The translations under genes were made by a program, and so were the position numbers. From the NCBI RefSeq assembly GCF_900747795.2, contig NC_041402.2, positions 181,271,375-181,335,374 on the forward strand: a DNA stretch of 64,000 nt. The letters are read 5' to 3'. The notes beneath the pieces were generated by a model. The model was not told the origin of the DNA and ran no database searches. It worked only from the letters and a program-made list of their open reading frames with translations. The stretch is from Erpetoichthys calabaricus. Its lineage: Eukaryota; Chordata; Cladistia; Polypteriformes; Polypteridae. Shown piece after piece: positions 44,200 through 55,231 of the stretch (positions within the stretch are counted from its first letter, which is position 1; each line of letters starts with the position of its first letter).

Positions 44200-45505
44200 A
44201 CCCTCTTAAACATCAAGGCTCTTCAGAGCGATGCCACAGGGGAAGCATTTTTGGTTCTCAAAAGACCTTTTCCATGAAGGTTCCAGAAAGAAACTTTTAT
44301 ATATTTAGAGACGCAACAGGCTCCATAAATAACTACATGAACAGATGGTAACAGATTTTGTGGAATACCAATGGCTCCTGATTTTATAAGGACTGTCGCT
44401 GCATAAATGCAGGTTTTCTTAACCTGTTCGTGTCCTGCTGGGTAGCCCACCATCCATTAAAGATTTCATTTTTTTTCCTACATATTAGAAAGTTTTTCAA
44501 ACCTGAAACTACCAGCTTCATATGCCAAGAACCCGTCCCAGAATGAAATTGTACTTTGCCAAGCAAGAGGAACCACACGTCCCAGTGAAGAACCATCAGG
44601 TACCAGCATTTCTAAGAGTGTACCAATGCAGCGCAGTTGCTATTTGTTTTCTGAAATGGACAACACCAAGACGGCGTGTTTATGCGACAGTCCAGTAAAC
44701 AGACATCACTTTAAGTTATCAAGCACCCATTCAACATTCTCATATTGTATATTTGCCAGTTTTGTATCCAAACCCACCCTCCATAGTTTGCACCACACTC
44801 TTAGAAATGCTGGTTCGTTAATGGCACTGTATAGTTTTTTACTGGTTGACTAATCACCATTGCATTCTGGGAAGGGTTCTCTGCACATGAAGTTGGTTCT
44901 TTGTGCTTTGAGAAACTTCCAAATAAAATCTTTAATGTATGGTGGGATACAGAACTCAAACGGATTAAGAAAACCTGCACTCGGCCTGTGTGATTGTATG
45001 CAGTGAGGGTCTTTTTAAACTCATGAGCCGTTGATATTTCACAAATCTGTTATCATCAATCCCTGGTTATTTATTCCATGGAGTCCTTTAAAGGTCTAAA
45101 TGCATGAAGGGTCTTTCTGGAATCTTCACCGCTTCATTCTGAGAAGAGTTGTTTCAAGTTGTTTCTTGTTTTTTTCTGGTTTGAAAAACTTCCTAATATG
45201 TAAAACAAAAATCATTCATATATGGAATGTATGGCAGGCTACCTAGCAAGACACAAACAGATTAGGAACATCTGGACTTAGCCGACTGTACCAATGAGTC
45301 CTTTCAAAATCCGGAGCCATTGGTATTTCACAAATCTGTTACCATCTATTCATGGTTATTTATGGAGCCTGTCACGGATCTAAACAGATAAAAGTTTCTT
45401 TCTGGGACCTTCAATGAAAGGGTCTTTTAAGAACTAAAAATGGTTCCCCTATGGCATCGCTCTGAAGACCCACCCTGGCATCTTGACTGTTAAGAGTGTC
45501 TTCAG
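44200..45505. repeat. CACTCTTA-terminus repeat copies
   Basis: At 44600-44616 CATTTCTAAGAGTGT closes one copy (44200-44616) and at 44800 CACACTCTTAGAAATGCTGG opens another, ending at 45502 with GTTAAGAGTGT. Phrases (GGTTCTTTGTGCTTTGAGAA, AATCTTTAATGTATGG, TTTCACAAATCTGTTA) match 9970-10345 and 2286-2483. Inverted CACTCTTA ends suggest a non-autonomous DNA transposon. The superfamily is unknown to me. Confidence 0.55.
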
Positions 45506-45599
45506 TCCTGCCTCCTCTTTCGTGTCCCCAGGGTTTAATGGACAGTGATGATTCCACTCAAAGAAAAAGGGAAGGTGGGGCTCCATTTATAACTTTCCC

Positions 45600-45670
45600 A
45601 TGGGCAGCAAAAGTGCTTGAGCAATGGAAAGGCGCTATAAAAAAATAAAATGTATTATTATTATTATTAC
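45600..45670 (+). repeat. Retroposon tail (GGCGCTATAA then ATT repeats)
   Basis: AATGGAAAGGCGCTATAAAA followed by (ATT)n is the 3' tail type of Deu-SINE and related LINE ends, also seen at 38940 and 54605. The body is not recognisable. Confidence 0.55.
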
Positions 45671-45797
45671 TGTGGTGGGTTGGCACCCTGCCCAGGATTG
45701 GTTCCTGCCTTGTGCCCTGTGTTGGCTGGGATTGGCTCCAGCAGACCCCCGTGACCCTGTGTTCGGATTCAGCGGGTTGGATAATGGATGGATGGAT
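45671..45797 (+). mobile_element. V-SINE-like SINE, 5'-truncated, inside an ATT tract
   Basis: TGTGGTGGGTTGGCACCCTG to GGTTGGATAATGGATGGATG, flanked on both sides by TTATTATTATTA. The ATT tract was duplicated or simply split. Confidence 0.8.
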
Positions 45798-45811
45798 TAT
45801 TATTATTATTA

Positions 45812-46249
45812 TAGCCTACAAGTCAGGTGAAATTGCCCAGGTGCGCGTGCGCAAGTGGGCCCTGCGATGAACTGGCGCTCTGGCTTACAGTATTGCCTTG
45901 CGCCGAATCTGGCCGGCATACACGCCGGATTAAGAGAGTATGAAAACGTCAGGCCAGGATTTACGTGAGTGCGCACGAGTATTCCCTGTTATAGACTGAT
46001 ACACCGTCCAGGATTGGTCCCTGCATTGTTTGATCCAATAAAGCAATGGTTTACACGGGTTTGGAAAATGGAATCAAGAGAACTGTTTAAATAAATGCAT
46101 CGTTGCAATGTTATATGAATAAGAAGTAGAGGCCTAATTTGTCGCGTTTACTTATAACTAATAATAAAGTGTTTGTTAAAATGAAATCATTTGTCTGAAT
46201 AAATGATCTTTTCAGCGGAAAATGAGACACGAGAGTGCCACGCTGCAAC
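45812..46249. other. Unrecognised, with an old SINE-like tail
   Basis: 46000-46075 (ACCGTCCAGGATTGGTCCCT, GGTTTGGAAAATGGAAT) is an old V-SINE-like 3' end. Otherwise nothing recognised. Confidence 0.4.
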
Positions 46250-46400
46250 TTGTCTTAGCGCCCCGGCCGAATAGCGACATCTAGCGGCTGTCCTTGCGAC
46301 TCGCGTGACTTCCTTCGACCGAAGAGTTTCCGGATCTCAAACTCCAGGAAGAGCGGCGCGTTGGCGGGGGCCGCTCAGCAGGTCAGTGAGGTAATGGAAT
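46250..46400. promoter_or_regulatory. Small GC-rich block, possible promoter
   Basis: CpG content rises sharply (GCGCCCCGGCCGAATAGCGA, GGAAGAGCGGCGCGTTGGCG), followed by CTCAGCAG and a donor-like GTCAGT at 46382. This could be the promoter and first exon of a gene downstream of abcg4, which in mammals would be NLRX1. No NLRX1-like coding sequence is found in the window, so this is only a candidate. Confidence 0.3.
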
Positions 46401-47109
46401 CAAAGTCTGATGCTTTTGAGTAAATCATTAATAACGTGGCGACTTTGTGATTGTAGCTCAAGAATCTACAGGGACCTCTAGTTTGCAGATGAGTTCAAAA
46501 ATTGTTTTGGAGGTACGTGCCCCAGTCCATTCAAACAAGCCAAGGTCCCGGCGGGATCAATTCTGCTCTTAATGCTGTTATTCTCGAAAATGATTGTATA
46601 GCGCCTGCGGCAAGGAAGACACCAGGTAATCCAGCTGGGTTCACGGAGAAAAGTGTGTTCATTTTAAGACAAAGTCGAGGCGATTCGGAGCCCAACATAT
46701 AAAAAAAAACCCTGGGGGCAAGTTTTTTTTGGAATTTACATCTGTGCGACAATGCATGTGTGAAAGATGAGGAATGATGCGATTTGTGAAAAAAAAAAGA
46801 CAGCGTCACGACCACTTTCTAGTTCTGACACCGACAATAAATTACAAGTATATTACACGTGTTGTAAACACAACAGTCCCAAATGCCATTCTTTCACTGT
46901 TGTGTAAGACGCTATAGAAGATATCGCCCGTGCGAGCGGACTTTGTATTAAGTATGAAAGTTAGATCTTCCGTGAGTTTTTTGGGGGGGATCTCAAGGAA
47001 ACGATCGGTTACTACTAACCCGTGGGCACGCGCCGGTGGCAACACAACGGCTATGCCTTCTGCATTACTTTTGATTTCCTGTGACGTGTAAGTAGTGCTG
47101 GAGTAGGGT
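46401..47109. other. Unrecognised intergenic stretch
   Basis: No gene or repeat recognised. Confidence 0.35.
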
Positions 47110-47247
47110 GTTGTACCTTGTTAACCATTTTGGGTGCAATGAGAAATCAAGCAAAATGACACCTTTTGTTGGCTAACTGAACAAATGATAAAATGCAAGC
47201 TTTCGAGATGGCTCTTCTTCAGGCAGGTTGTTGTATGATGTGTAAGG

Positions 47248-47250
<3 letters not shown>
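47110..47250 (-). mobile_element. Penelope-type terminal repeat fragment (fossil)
   Basis: Plus-strand wording AAGCAAAATGACACCTTTTG and GCAAGCTTTCGAGATGGCTC followed by TTCTTCAGGCAGG. On the minus strand CTGAAGA, a short stem and CGAAAGC are arranged as in a hammerhead-like core. It resembles 47781-47975. Assignment to Penelope-like termini is from this motif and from memory of the fish repeat. Confidence 0.5.

Positions 47251-47300
<50 letters not shown>
47251..47300. repeat. (TA)n microsatellite
   Basis: About 25 TA units directly after the Penelope-type fragment. Confidence 0.95.
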
Positions 47301-47301
<1 letters not shown>

Positions 47302-47780
47302 CTGTCCAGTTGGGTCTGGGTACGTTGCATTTAGCATGAAAACGTTTAGTGCAGAGGATTTACTGCCCATCGATCATATCTGCTCTTGCCCGGCTGTGTT
47401 AAAGTTGCGGGAGAACTAAAAGCGGTTAAACGGAAACTCTCGCCTTAAACGTCTAATCGGGATGAACAGCTGTCGACCACGTGGTCGCTCGGCTGGTCTC
47501 CACGGTAACGGAGGTGTGGCAGTAGAGGCGCACTGATAACGATGGCAAACAAACTAAACTTTATTGGACAGTTTTGTTTTTTTAAAATAGTTTATAGCCA
47601 ATAGCGGCACTAACGGTGGCAGCAAAATGACTGGCTCTAAACTTTTGTGCAGGGTTCCCGCTGTTGTTTTCGTTGTTGCTGGTGCTTTTATAGTCGCTAA
47701 TTTGGTCATTTCTCTGGTGTTGTAGGCACATGTTTTGTGGTAATTAGTATTTGTATGAATAACATTTGTGAGCTTTTAAA
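47301..47780. other. Unrecognised intergenic stretch
   Basis: No gene or repeat recognised. Confidence 0.35.
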
Positions 47781-47975
47781 ATGTAGAGAAAAGCCAAGCA
47801 AAATGACACCTTTTATTGGCTAACTAAGATTACATCTTGCCTGAAGAAGGGGCCTGAGTTGCCTCGAAAGCTTGCATATTGTAATCTTTCTAGTTAGCCA
47901 ATAAAAGGTGTCATTTTGCTTGGCTTTTCTCTACATTCATAATGGCTAACACGGTACAACACCCTAGTACTATTG
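47781..47975. mobile_element. Penelope-type inverted terminal repeats (fossil)
   Basis: ATGTAGAGAAAAGCCAAGCA begins a left arm (47781-47834), and its complement with a 3-nt difference forms the right arm (47880-47936). The loop between holds CTGAAGAAGGGGCCTGAGTT, then GCCTCGAAAGCTTGC, a hammerhead-like order of CTGAAGA, stem and GAAA. A large foldback of about 155 nt. Confidence 0.6.
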
Positions 47976-49379
47976 GCTAACTAAGAAATGCTAAGGCAGA
48001 GAAGGCCTCTGGAAACAGCAGAGACTGCAGAAGCCAAAGATTGGGCAACATTAGACGTTTTGACACTCATAGCTGAAATGGATTTGTGTGTCTGCGGTTT
48101 TATGTGAGAAGAGATTTGCAAAGCTGAAACTTACAGTCAAGGCTTTCTGGTCTTGCTAAATTATCAGCTAAAGCGAGTTGGCGAAACGCATTGATTTCAA
48201 TGACGAGATTCGCAAGTCCTCAGCTTTTAAAGGCCAGGAAAGGAAAGGTCTGAAGATGTTTACAAAGTGCTGAAATGCTTGTGTATTTGTTATTGCTTCT
48301 TTTTAGGGTGTTATTTCATTTATGAGTATATTTTCATTTGTTTAAAACTTCTACATTATTTGGACCTTTATTGATTATGCAAACATGCAACAGCAAAGTT
48401 TAACGTTAAAATGAACATAAAATTGGTGTAGTTCTGCAACGGTTTTACTTCAGATTCTATTGTTTACTTAATGAGTTTTTACTTTAACCACATATGTAAA
48501 TGTAATAACAGTGGAATATGCACACCCTACATGTCATTTAAAGATGTAATTCAAATTTTGTTAGTTGTTTATGTTACTACTGTTGCTACTACATTCATTG
48601 ATATAGGGGAATTTCAATTTACGAGTAACATTAGTACCAAAAATTACTAAGGATTCTGTGTGGTCAGGTACAGGAGGAGGTCCATAGTGGTGATGGTGGG
48701 GGGGGATCGAGGTGATTATATAGTGCCTTTCACATCTCTCTCTCTGTATACTGAATGTTATACTCTTTTGTTACTTTACATATTTTTAGACACTTAAAAA
48801 CTGATACTTTTTATCTAAAGCAGGTTTGAAATCCATAAATATGCCTCAGTTCAGTGTAGGTGAATAAACAATTTCATGTAACACCTTTCCATAATGAAAC
48901 TCATTACACAACACAATAGAATACGAAAAAATTGTGAAACCACAAGTGAATCAATGGAGAGCATACTTTATTGTATGTAGTGCCCTTTCACAGTGAATGC
49001 TGTCCCAATGCCCCTCACAGGAATTGCATGGTTAATTTCATCCTTCTCCTACAATGGACTGGCACTCCATTCAGGCATACATGGACCCGTGATCTGGCCT
49101 GTCATGCCCAGGCTCGGGGCGCTAATGAAAACTAAACCAGCTGAGTCTTGGAAGCTGTGTGCTGATAAAGAATTTGGGCTTCCTGAAAGGTCAGTTTTGG
49201 GTTAATATTGCCATTCCAGGAGTCTTGTAAGCTCTCTGTACCCTGAATCAAATAGGGCTTACTACCTCTGTAAGGTATGACAAGTGATTTATTTATTAAT
49301 AGCTGTGTTACCCTTATAAAATGGGTTGAAATCTAAATAATCAATGCAAACCTCGTCGTTTACGTTGGCAGCACACCAT
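47976..49379. other. Unrecognised intergenic stretch
   Basis: No gene recognised. A stray TATATAGTGCCTTTCACATC at 48719-48738, identical to the interruption motif of the TATC arrays, stands alone here next to a TCTC run. Confidence 0.4.
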
Positions 49380-51021
49380 GAAATCCATAGGTCTGTGTTA
49401 TATGTCAGTTGGTATGGGATTCCTAAAAGCACTGTTAATGTTTGTGATGTACCATCTGTTGGAATGACACATTCAATTCAGTCAAATGCTGTTAGGTATA
49501 GAATTAATAAAAAGAGTGCTAATGTTTGTAATGCACAATCTGATGGACTGACAAATGCAATTCATATGTCTCTGTTATATGCCGTTTGGTATGGGATTCC
49601 TTAAAGCAGTATTAATATTTGTGATGTACCATCTGTTGGAATGACAAATTGAATGCATATGTCTCTAGTAGATGACATTTGATATGGAATTCATAAAATC
49701 AGTGTCAATGTTTGGAATGAGCCATCTGTTGGAATGACAAATGTAATGCATAAGTCTCTGTTATGTGTCAGTTGGTAAGGGTTCTTAAAAGAATATTTGT
49801 AATGCATCATTTGTTGGAATGGTAAATTCAATGCATAGGTCTCTGTTATATGCCATTTGATATGGAATTCATAAAGGAATGTGATGTGCCATCTGTTGGA
49901 ATGACACATTTAATGCATAGGTCTCTGTTATATGTCATTTGGTATGGGATATTTAAAGGCAGTGTTTAATGTTTTTGACCCGGCATCTGTTGGAATGACC
50001 AATTCAATGCACAAGTCTCTGTTTTACGTCAGTTGGTATAGGAGTCATAAACGCAATGTTATTGTTTGTGAGGTGCCATCTGTTGGAATGAAAAATGCAA
50101 CATATACGTCTCTGCTATGTGCCATTTGGTATGGGATGCCTAAAAGCAGTGTTAATTTTTGTGATGCACCATCGGTTGGAATAATAAATGTAATGCATAT
50201 CTCTCTGTTCGATACCATTTAATATGGAATTCATAAATGCAGTGTTAATATTCATCTGTTGGAATTATCAACACATAGGTCTTATATGTTATATGTTATT
50301 TGGTATGGGATTCTTAAAAGAATGTGATGTGCCACCTGTTGGAATGACAAATACAGTGCATAGGTCTCTGTTATGTGTCATTTGATATGAGATTCATAAA
50401 AGCAATGGTAATGATTGGGCTGTGCCATCTGTTGGAATGACAAATTCAATGCATAGGTGTCAGTTATATGTAATTTGATATGGGATACTTAAAAACAGTG
50501 TTAATGTTTTTGAGGCCCCATCTGTTGGAATGACAAGTGCAATGCATGCATCTGTGTTAGTTTCCATTTGGTATGGGACTCCTAAAAGCAGTGTTAATGT
50601 TTGTGATGTGCTATCTGTTGGAATTACAAATTCAATTTATAGGTCTCTGTTATATGTCAGTAGGTATGAGATTCTTAAAAGTAGTACTAATGTTTGTGAT
50701 GTGCCATCTGTTGGAATGACAAATTCTATGCATACATCTCTATTAGATGCCATTTGGTATGGGAAACATAAAAGCATTGCTAATGTTTGTGATGTGCCAT
50801 CTGCTGAAATGACAAATTAAATATTTAGGTCTGTTATATACAATTTGGTATGGAATTCATAAAAACAGTGCAATTGTTTGTGATGCACCTGTTGGACAGA
50901 CAAATGTAATGCATATGTCTCTGTTATATGTCAGTTGGTATGGGATTCCTAAAAGCAGTGTTAATGTTTGTGATGTGTCATCTGTTGGAATTACAAATGC
51001 AGTGCCTTTGTCTCTGTTATG

Positions 51022-51059
<38 letters not shown>

Positions 51060-52085
51060 CTTTAATAATCTCAAGGGGAAATTCACATACTTATTGCAGA
51101 TGTTGAAGGACGCCGGTCTTCTAAGGAAGTATAGTCGGCTCTGTCTTCTCTTGCACAGAGCATCAGTATTGGCACTCCAGTCTAATTTATCATCCAGCTG
51201 CACTCCCAGGTATTTATAGGTCTGCACCCTCTGCACACAGTCACCTCTGACAATCACGGGGTCCATGAGGGGCCTGGGCCTCCTAAAATCCACCACCAGC
51301 TCCTCGGTTTTGCTGGTGTTCAGTTGTAGGTGGTTTGAGTTGCACCATTTAACAAAGTCCTTGATTAGGTCCCTATACTCCTCCTCCTGCCCACTCCTGA
51401 TGTAGCCCACGATAGCAGTGTCATCAGTGAAATTTTGCATGTGGCAGGACTCCGAGTTGTGTTGGAAGTCCGATGTATATGGCTGAACAGGACCGGAGAA
51501 AGTACAGTCCCCTGCGGCGCTCCTGTGTTGCTGACCACAATGTCAGACCTGCAGTTCCCGAGACGCACATACTGAGGTCTGTTTGTAATGTGCCATTTGA
51601 TGTGGAATTCATAAAAGCAGTGTTAATGTTCATCTGTTGGAATGACAGATTATCAATTTATTAAATTTCTTAAAAGAATGTTTATGATGCACTATCTGTT
51701 GGGATGAGAAATGCAGCGCATGTGTCTGTTATGTGCCATTTGGTATGGGATTCCTAAAAGTTGTGTTAATGTTTGTGATGTGCCATCTGTTTGAATGACC
51801 AATTTACTATATAGATCTCTGTTATATGTCAGTTGATGTGGAATTCATAAAATCAGTGTTAATGGTCATCTGTTGGAATGACAAATTCAGTGCATAGGTC
51901 TCAGTTATATGCCATTTGGTATGGGAGTCTTAAAAGCAGTGTTAATATTTGTGATGCGCCATCTGTTGGATTGACCAATTCAATGCATACTCCTCTGTTA
52001 GATGCCATTTGGTATGAGATTCATTAAAGAAGTACTAATGTTTGTGATGCACCTTCTGTTGAAATGACAAATGCTATGTATTTTA
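49380..52085. repeat. Satellite of about 93-bp monomers, about 24 copies
   Basis: The phrase GATGTGCCATCTGTTGGAAT recurs with variation near 49453, 49537, 49630, 49723, 49809, 49890, 49986, 50079, 50171, 50253, 50333, 50428, 50519, 50611, 50705, 50799, 50888, 50980, 51631, 51692, 51783, 51867, 51961 and 52048. Most intervals are 91-96 bp and some are shorter. Each monomer also carries GTCTCTGTTATATGTCATTT and GGTATGGGATTCCTAAAAGC. As 93 is 31 codons, partial open frames repeat WYGIPKSSVNVCDVPSVGMT, but stops break them. A Rex1-like LINE splits the array. Confidence 0.95.
51022..51590 (-). mobile_element. Rex1-like LINE inserted in the satellite
   Basis: The minus strand encodes RLGNCRSDIVVSNTGAPQGT, the catalytic block as FTDDTAIVG (usual FADDT), HLQLNTSKTEELVVDFRRPR, YKYLGVQLDDKLDWSANTD and QSRLYFLRRPASFNICNK. 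It then jumps directly to the 3' end (YVNFP, i.e. TATGTGAATTTCCCC). The rest of the ORF is deleted compared with 58042-58770. A frameshift lies near 51440. The tail is (TATC)n. Confidence 0.85.
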
Positions 52086-52819
52086 TTCCTTGGAACAACA
52101 GAGATATAGAAACCAAACTTCCCCAATAAGAGTAGGAATTTTTAGCTTTAGAGAGGTTATGTCTGGGTTGACCTGCTTGGCTTGTTGCCACTGTGACCCT
52201 CACCAGGAATAGCAAATAAGATTATGACATGAAATTAATTGTGCATGTTTGATTTCATAAGGGAGTTAAACAGAGCACTTTGATTACATTTAGTTTACAT
52301 TATATAATCGTTCTCTGTAGTCTGTACTTTTCCAAGGAGATTTACCATTTTTCCCCATTGGGCATTAGCAGGTGAAGTGAGGTTGTGGGGTCTTGCAGGT
52401 GTTTCGTAGTTTCCATTGTTTGTGTAACTGGCAGGTAAAGTGAATCGCTCAGCATAACCCAGTGCTGGATGTTTTTACTGCACTTCATCACTTCCACCAC
52501 TAGAGGGCAAATTTGTTCCACCAAAGCTGCTCCGCACGGTAGCCTCCTTCACAAAACAGGACAAGTTTAGCAAAATTCCTCATTGTCACTGCAAATTTCC
52601 CTCAGGCAGGCAAAACAATAAACATCTATACATTAAAAGTGATAAATTCAGTTGGAACAGTAGCACTCGACATTACACTACCAACACCTTCAAGAGCTAA
52701 TCACTGAAGCCTGACATGGACAGAGCGGTTGGTCAGTCACCCAGTGCGATGCTTGTTGCTCACTGTCTGCAAGGTCAGATGTCAGGACATTTACTCCATT
52801 ATTTTAAATATATTGATCA
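52086..52819. other. Unrecognised intergenic stretch
   Basis: No gene recognised. The last satellite monomer flows into TATGTATTTTATTCCTTGGA, as does the lone motif near 1200. Confidence 0.35.
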
Positions 52820-53009
52820 TTAGGTGGACTGGCGATTCTAAATTGGCCCTAGTGTGTGCTTGGTGTGTTTGTGTGTGTGTCCTGCGGTGGGTTGGCACCC
52901 TGCCCGGGATTGGTTCCTGCCTTGTGCCCTGTGTTGGCTGGGATTGGCACCAGCAGACCCCCATGACCCTGTGTTTGGATTCAGCGGGTTGGAAAATGGA
53001 TGGATGGAT
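52820..53009 (+). mobile_element. V-SINE-like SINE, 5'-truncated
   Basis: Begins AGGTGGACTGGCGATTCTAA and ends in GGATGGATGGATA. It has the 3' two thirds of the family, with TGGCACCAGCAG where most copies have TGGCTCCAGCAG. Confidence 0.85.
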
Positions 53010-53184
53010 AATTCCAATTGTGAGTGCCAACATTGATGGGTTAACATAAAGAGATACAGAGCTTGTGTTTTATATTTGTAATTTGTTTACACCATTTTAA
53101 AGAGATCTGTTTTCACTTTGACATTAAAGAGTCTTTTTCTGTTACGGCCATCTTGATTAAGAAATTAAAGAGAAACAGCGCTGC

Positions 53185-53340
53185 TGTCAATCTGTTAGGG
53201 CAGGCGGCTATCCACAAAAAGTTAAGAAGATGAGTTAGGGAGGCCATCAAGAGACCTCTGGGAACTCTGAAGGAGTGACAAGCTACAGTGGATTAGAGAT
53301 GGGAGACGCTGTGCAGACAACAACTGTGCTTGGGGGGGGG
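53185..53340 (+). mobile_element. Tc1-like transposase fragment
   Basis: GGCTATCCACAAAAAGTTAA, GAGGCCATCAAGAGACCTCT, GAACTCTGAAGGAGTGACAA and GACAACAACTGTGCTTGG follow the N-terminal DNA-binding part of fish Tc1 transposase. Stops and loss of both ends make it a relic. Confidence 0.65.
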
Positions 53341-53470
53341 GCTTCACCAATCACAGCTCTATGGGTGGTATTGAAGGCACAGGAGAAATCAAAAAACATC
53401 GTCCTGACAGGGCTGCCAGCTTTGTGCAGGAGAGGACAAGCCTGGTAGAGCAGATGGATGTGTGTGAGTA
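53341..53470 (-). mobile_element. Rex1/L2-type LINE fragment
   Basis: Plus-strand GGTATTGAAGGCACAGGAGA followed by AATCAAAAAACAT is the complement of the reverse transcriptase FDFSCAFNT block (usual DFSSAFNT). Only this short piece remains. Confidence 0.55.
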
Positions 53471-54084
53471 TTTGCTAGTTTGTGTTTCAACAGATTTGCT
53501 ATGATCGCCCAATTCATTGCAAAATGGAGCCACTTTAAATAAGAGATATGGGATTGATTGTTATTGTTATCTGGGGAGTGCTTGGTTGTGTTTTGCCCGA
53601 CGTGACACTTTCTATTGATTTTTGTGGCTCCCGAGGACTGCTGTGTCGAGTCTGAGTCGAGTAAAAAGTGAATCAGCAATTAAAATTGGTGTAAGTGCAG
53701 TGCATAATGGAGGGCTGTTGTGTTGTGGCGTCAAGAATTGGCCATATGTGCCGCTGGCCTGGACAAACCAACTTGGCAACATGAGAAGAACTGTCGAAAT
53801 CTGCCGATAGGCCATCTGCTTTGGTTGTGCCCTATTAAGCATAATTACACCAGTGAGGCCTTATTGATTTGGATTTCTTAGACCATTAATTGAATTAGAT
53901 TGCTGAAAATTGCATGGGCAATGATTTGTCATAAATGGGGCTGGCACAGAAATCATAGACTACAATCTGAGTGCTTGCAACAACACTTTTAAAATAAATT
54001 GGCATAGAGGTGTCATGAATAACCCAGCATCAATGTGCAATGTCATCCCTCAAGAAGTCTTCTCACACCTTGGAGGTCTGCATG
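53471..54084. other. Unrecognised intergenic stretch
   Basis: No gene or repeat recognised. Confidence 0.35.
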
Positions 54085-54662
54085 TTACCCTGAAGTGTAC
54101 TGCAGAACAGGCCACCCACCTGAAGCCAAGCGTGTTCAGGCCCGGCCAGTACTTGGATGGGAGACCACCTAGGAGAAGCTGCTGGAAGTGGTATTGGTGA
54201 GGCCAGCGGGGGGCGAAGGGGGTTAGGGCTTACCCTGTGGCCTGAATGTGGGTCCCAATGTCCCAGTGCAGTGGCGAGGACACTGTGTGCTGTAAAAATG
54301 GTTTGGATAAGACATAAAACTGAGGTCCTGACGGTCTGAGGTCATTAGAGATCCCTGAGCATCCTTCGTAAAGAGGAGGGTGTACCTCGATGTCCTGGCT
54401 AAATTGCCCACCATAGCCTAGTCATTGTGGCCCCCTGTCTCTAATTGGCTATCCCTGTCACTTCTTCAAATCCTAATAGTTCATGTGTGGTGAGCAGACT
54501 GGCACAAAATGGCTGCTGGCACATCATCCAGGTGGGTGCTACACATTAGTGGTGTCTGAAGTGGCTCTCCTCTTGCTATGAAATGCCCTTTAAGTAGTGA
54601 GAAAAGTGCTCTACAAATGGAAAGAATTGTTATTATTATTATTATTAATATTATTATTATTA
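54085..54662 (+). mobile_element. 5S rRNA-headed SINE (SINE3/Deu type)
   Basis: The head (54120-54200) reads GAAGCCAAGCGTGTTCAGGC and AGTACTTGGATGGGAGACCA, then CCTAGGAGAAGCTG, clearly derived from 5S rRNA (GAAGCTAAGC, AGTACTTGGATGGGAGACCG). The body has GATAAGACATAAAACTGAGG and TCCTGACGGTCTGAGGTCAT, and a later section GCTGGCACATCATCCAGGTG. The tail is GTGAGAAAAGTGCTCTACAA then (ATT)n. This layout (5S head, Deu-like body, ATT tail) is that of fish SINE3/Deu-SINEs. Confidence 0.85.
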
Positions 54663-55228
54663 CCAGTAACGGCACACTACATGTTTCACTTGACTTGAGC
54701 ATTCCTAGTTTTCATTCTCTTTCTCTGTACGTTTTGCTCAGAGGTTGATGCGCTTGCTGCCTCCTGAGCAGCTCTTCTTTTCTCCACCCTAGCGGCCCGC
54801 TTCTTCTCTTCTTTCGTTGGCATCTTTTCACGTTAAAACTGATTAGGTCAGTGTTTGTGTTGCGATTACTTAGCACGTTTTCTTTAATTTTTCACTTAAG
54901 CTGGCACTTAAGTCTTCAATCTGCCTCAAGAATGATTTAAGATATGAAGAGGTAGGGGAAGTGATGGCAAAGGTGGTAGGGAATGAGAATGGCGCCCGTA
55001 TGCATGCACCACACGGCCACCCCGCTGGCTGCTGGCGAGAGTTGATTCTACAATAAAATAAAATAAAAAGAGGAATAAAAATCATCACCCCAAAAGGAGA
55101 TAGTAGATGTCACGTAGTATATTTGTACCAAATTTCATGCCAATTGTTCATAGGGTTTGTGAGCTACAAGTGATTTAAACTCCTGGACAGACAAACAGAC
55201 AGCCACTGCAGCGTATTATATAAGAAGA
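54663..55228 (-). mobile_element. Helitron-like element, same family as 21229-21690
   Basis: On the minus strand it starts TCTTCTTATATAATACGC and ends GTGTGCCGTTA then CTGG, identical end logic to 21229-21690. Shared phrases are ACAATAAAATAAAATAAA and ATTTAAACTCCTGGACAGAC (plus-strand wording). About 100 bp longer; the terminal hairpin is decayed here. Confidence 0.7.
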
Positions 55229-55231
55229 TTA

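Noticed and set aside
49344-50820. Open frames of 86-96 codons in the satellite as a real gene
   Set aside because: The 93-bp period makes frames persist by chance. Stops and non-triplet indels occur between them. Kept only as a finding to test.
54120-54200. A functional 5S rRNA gene
   Set aside because: Only the internal promoter region matches, and it runs into a SINE body and tail, so it is a SINE head.
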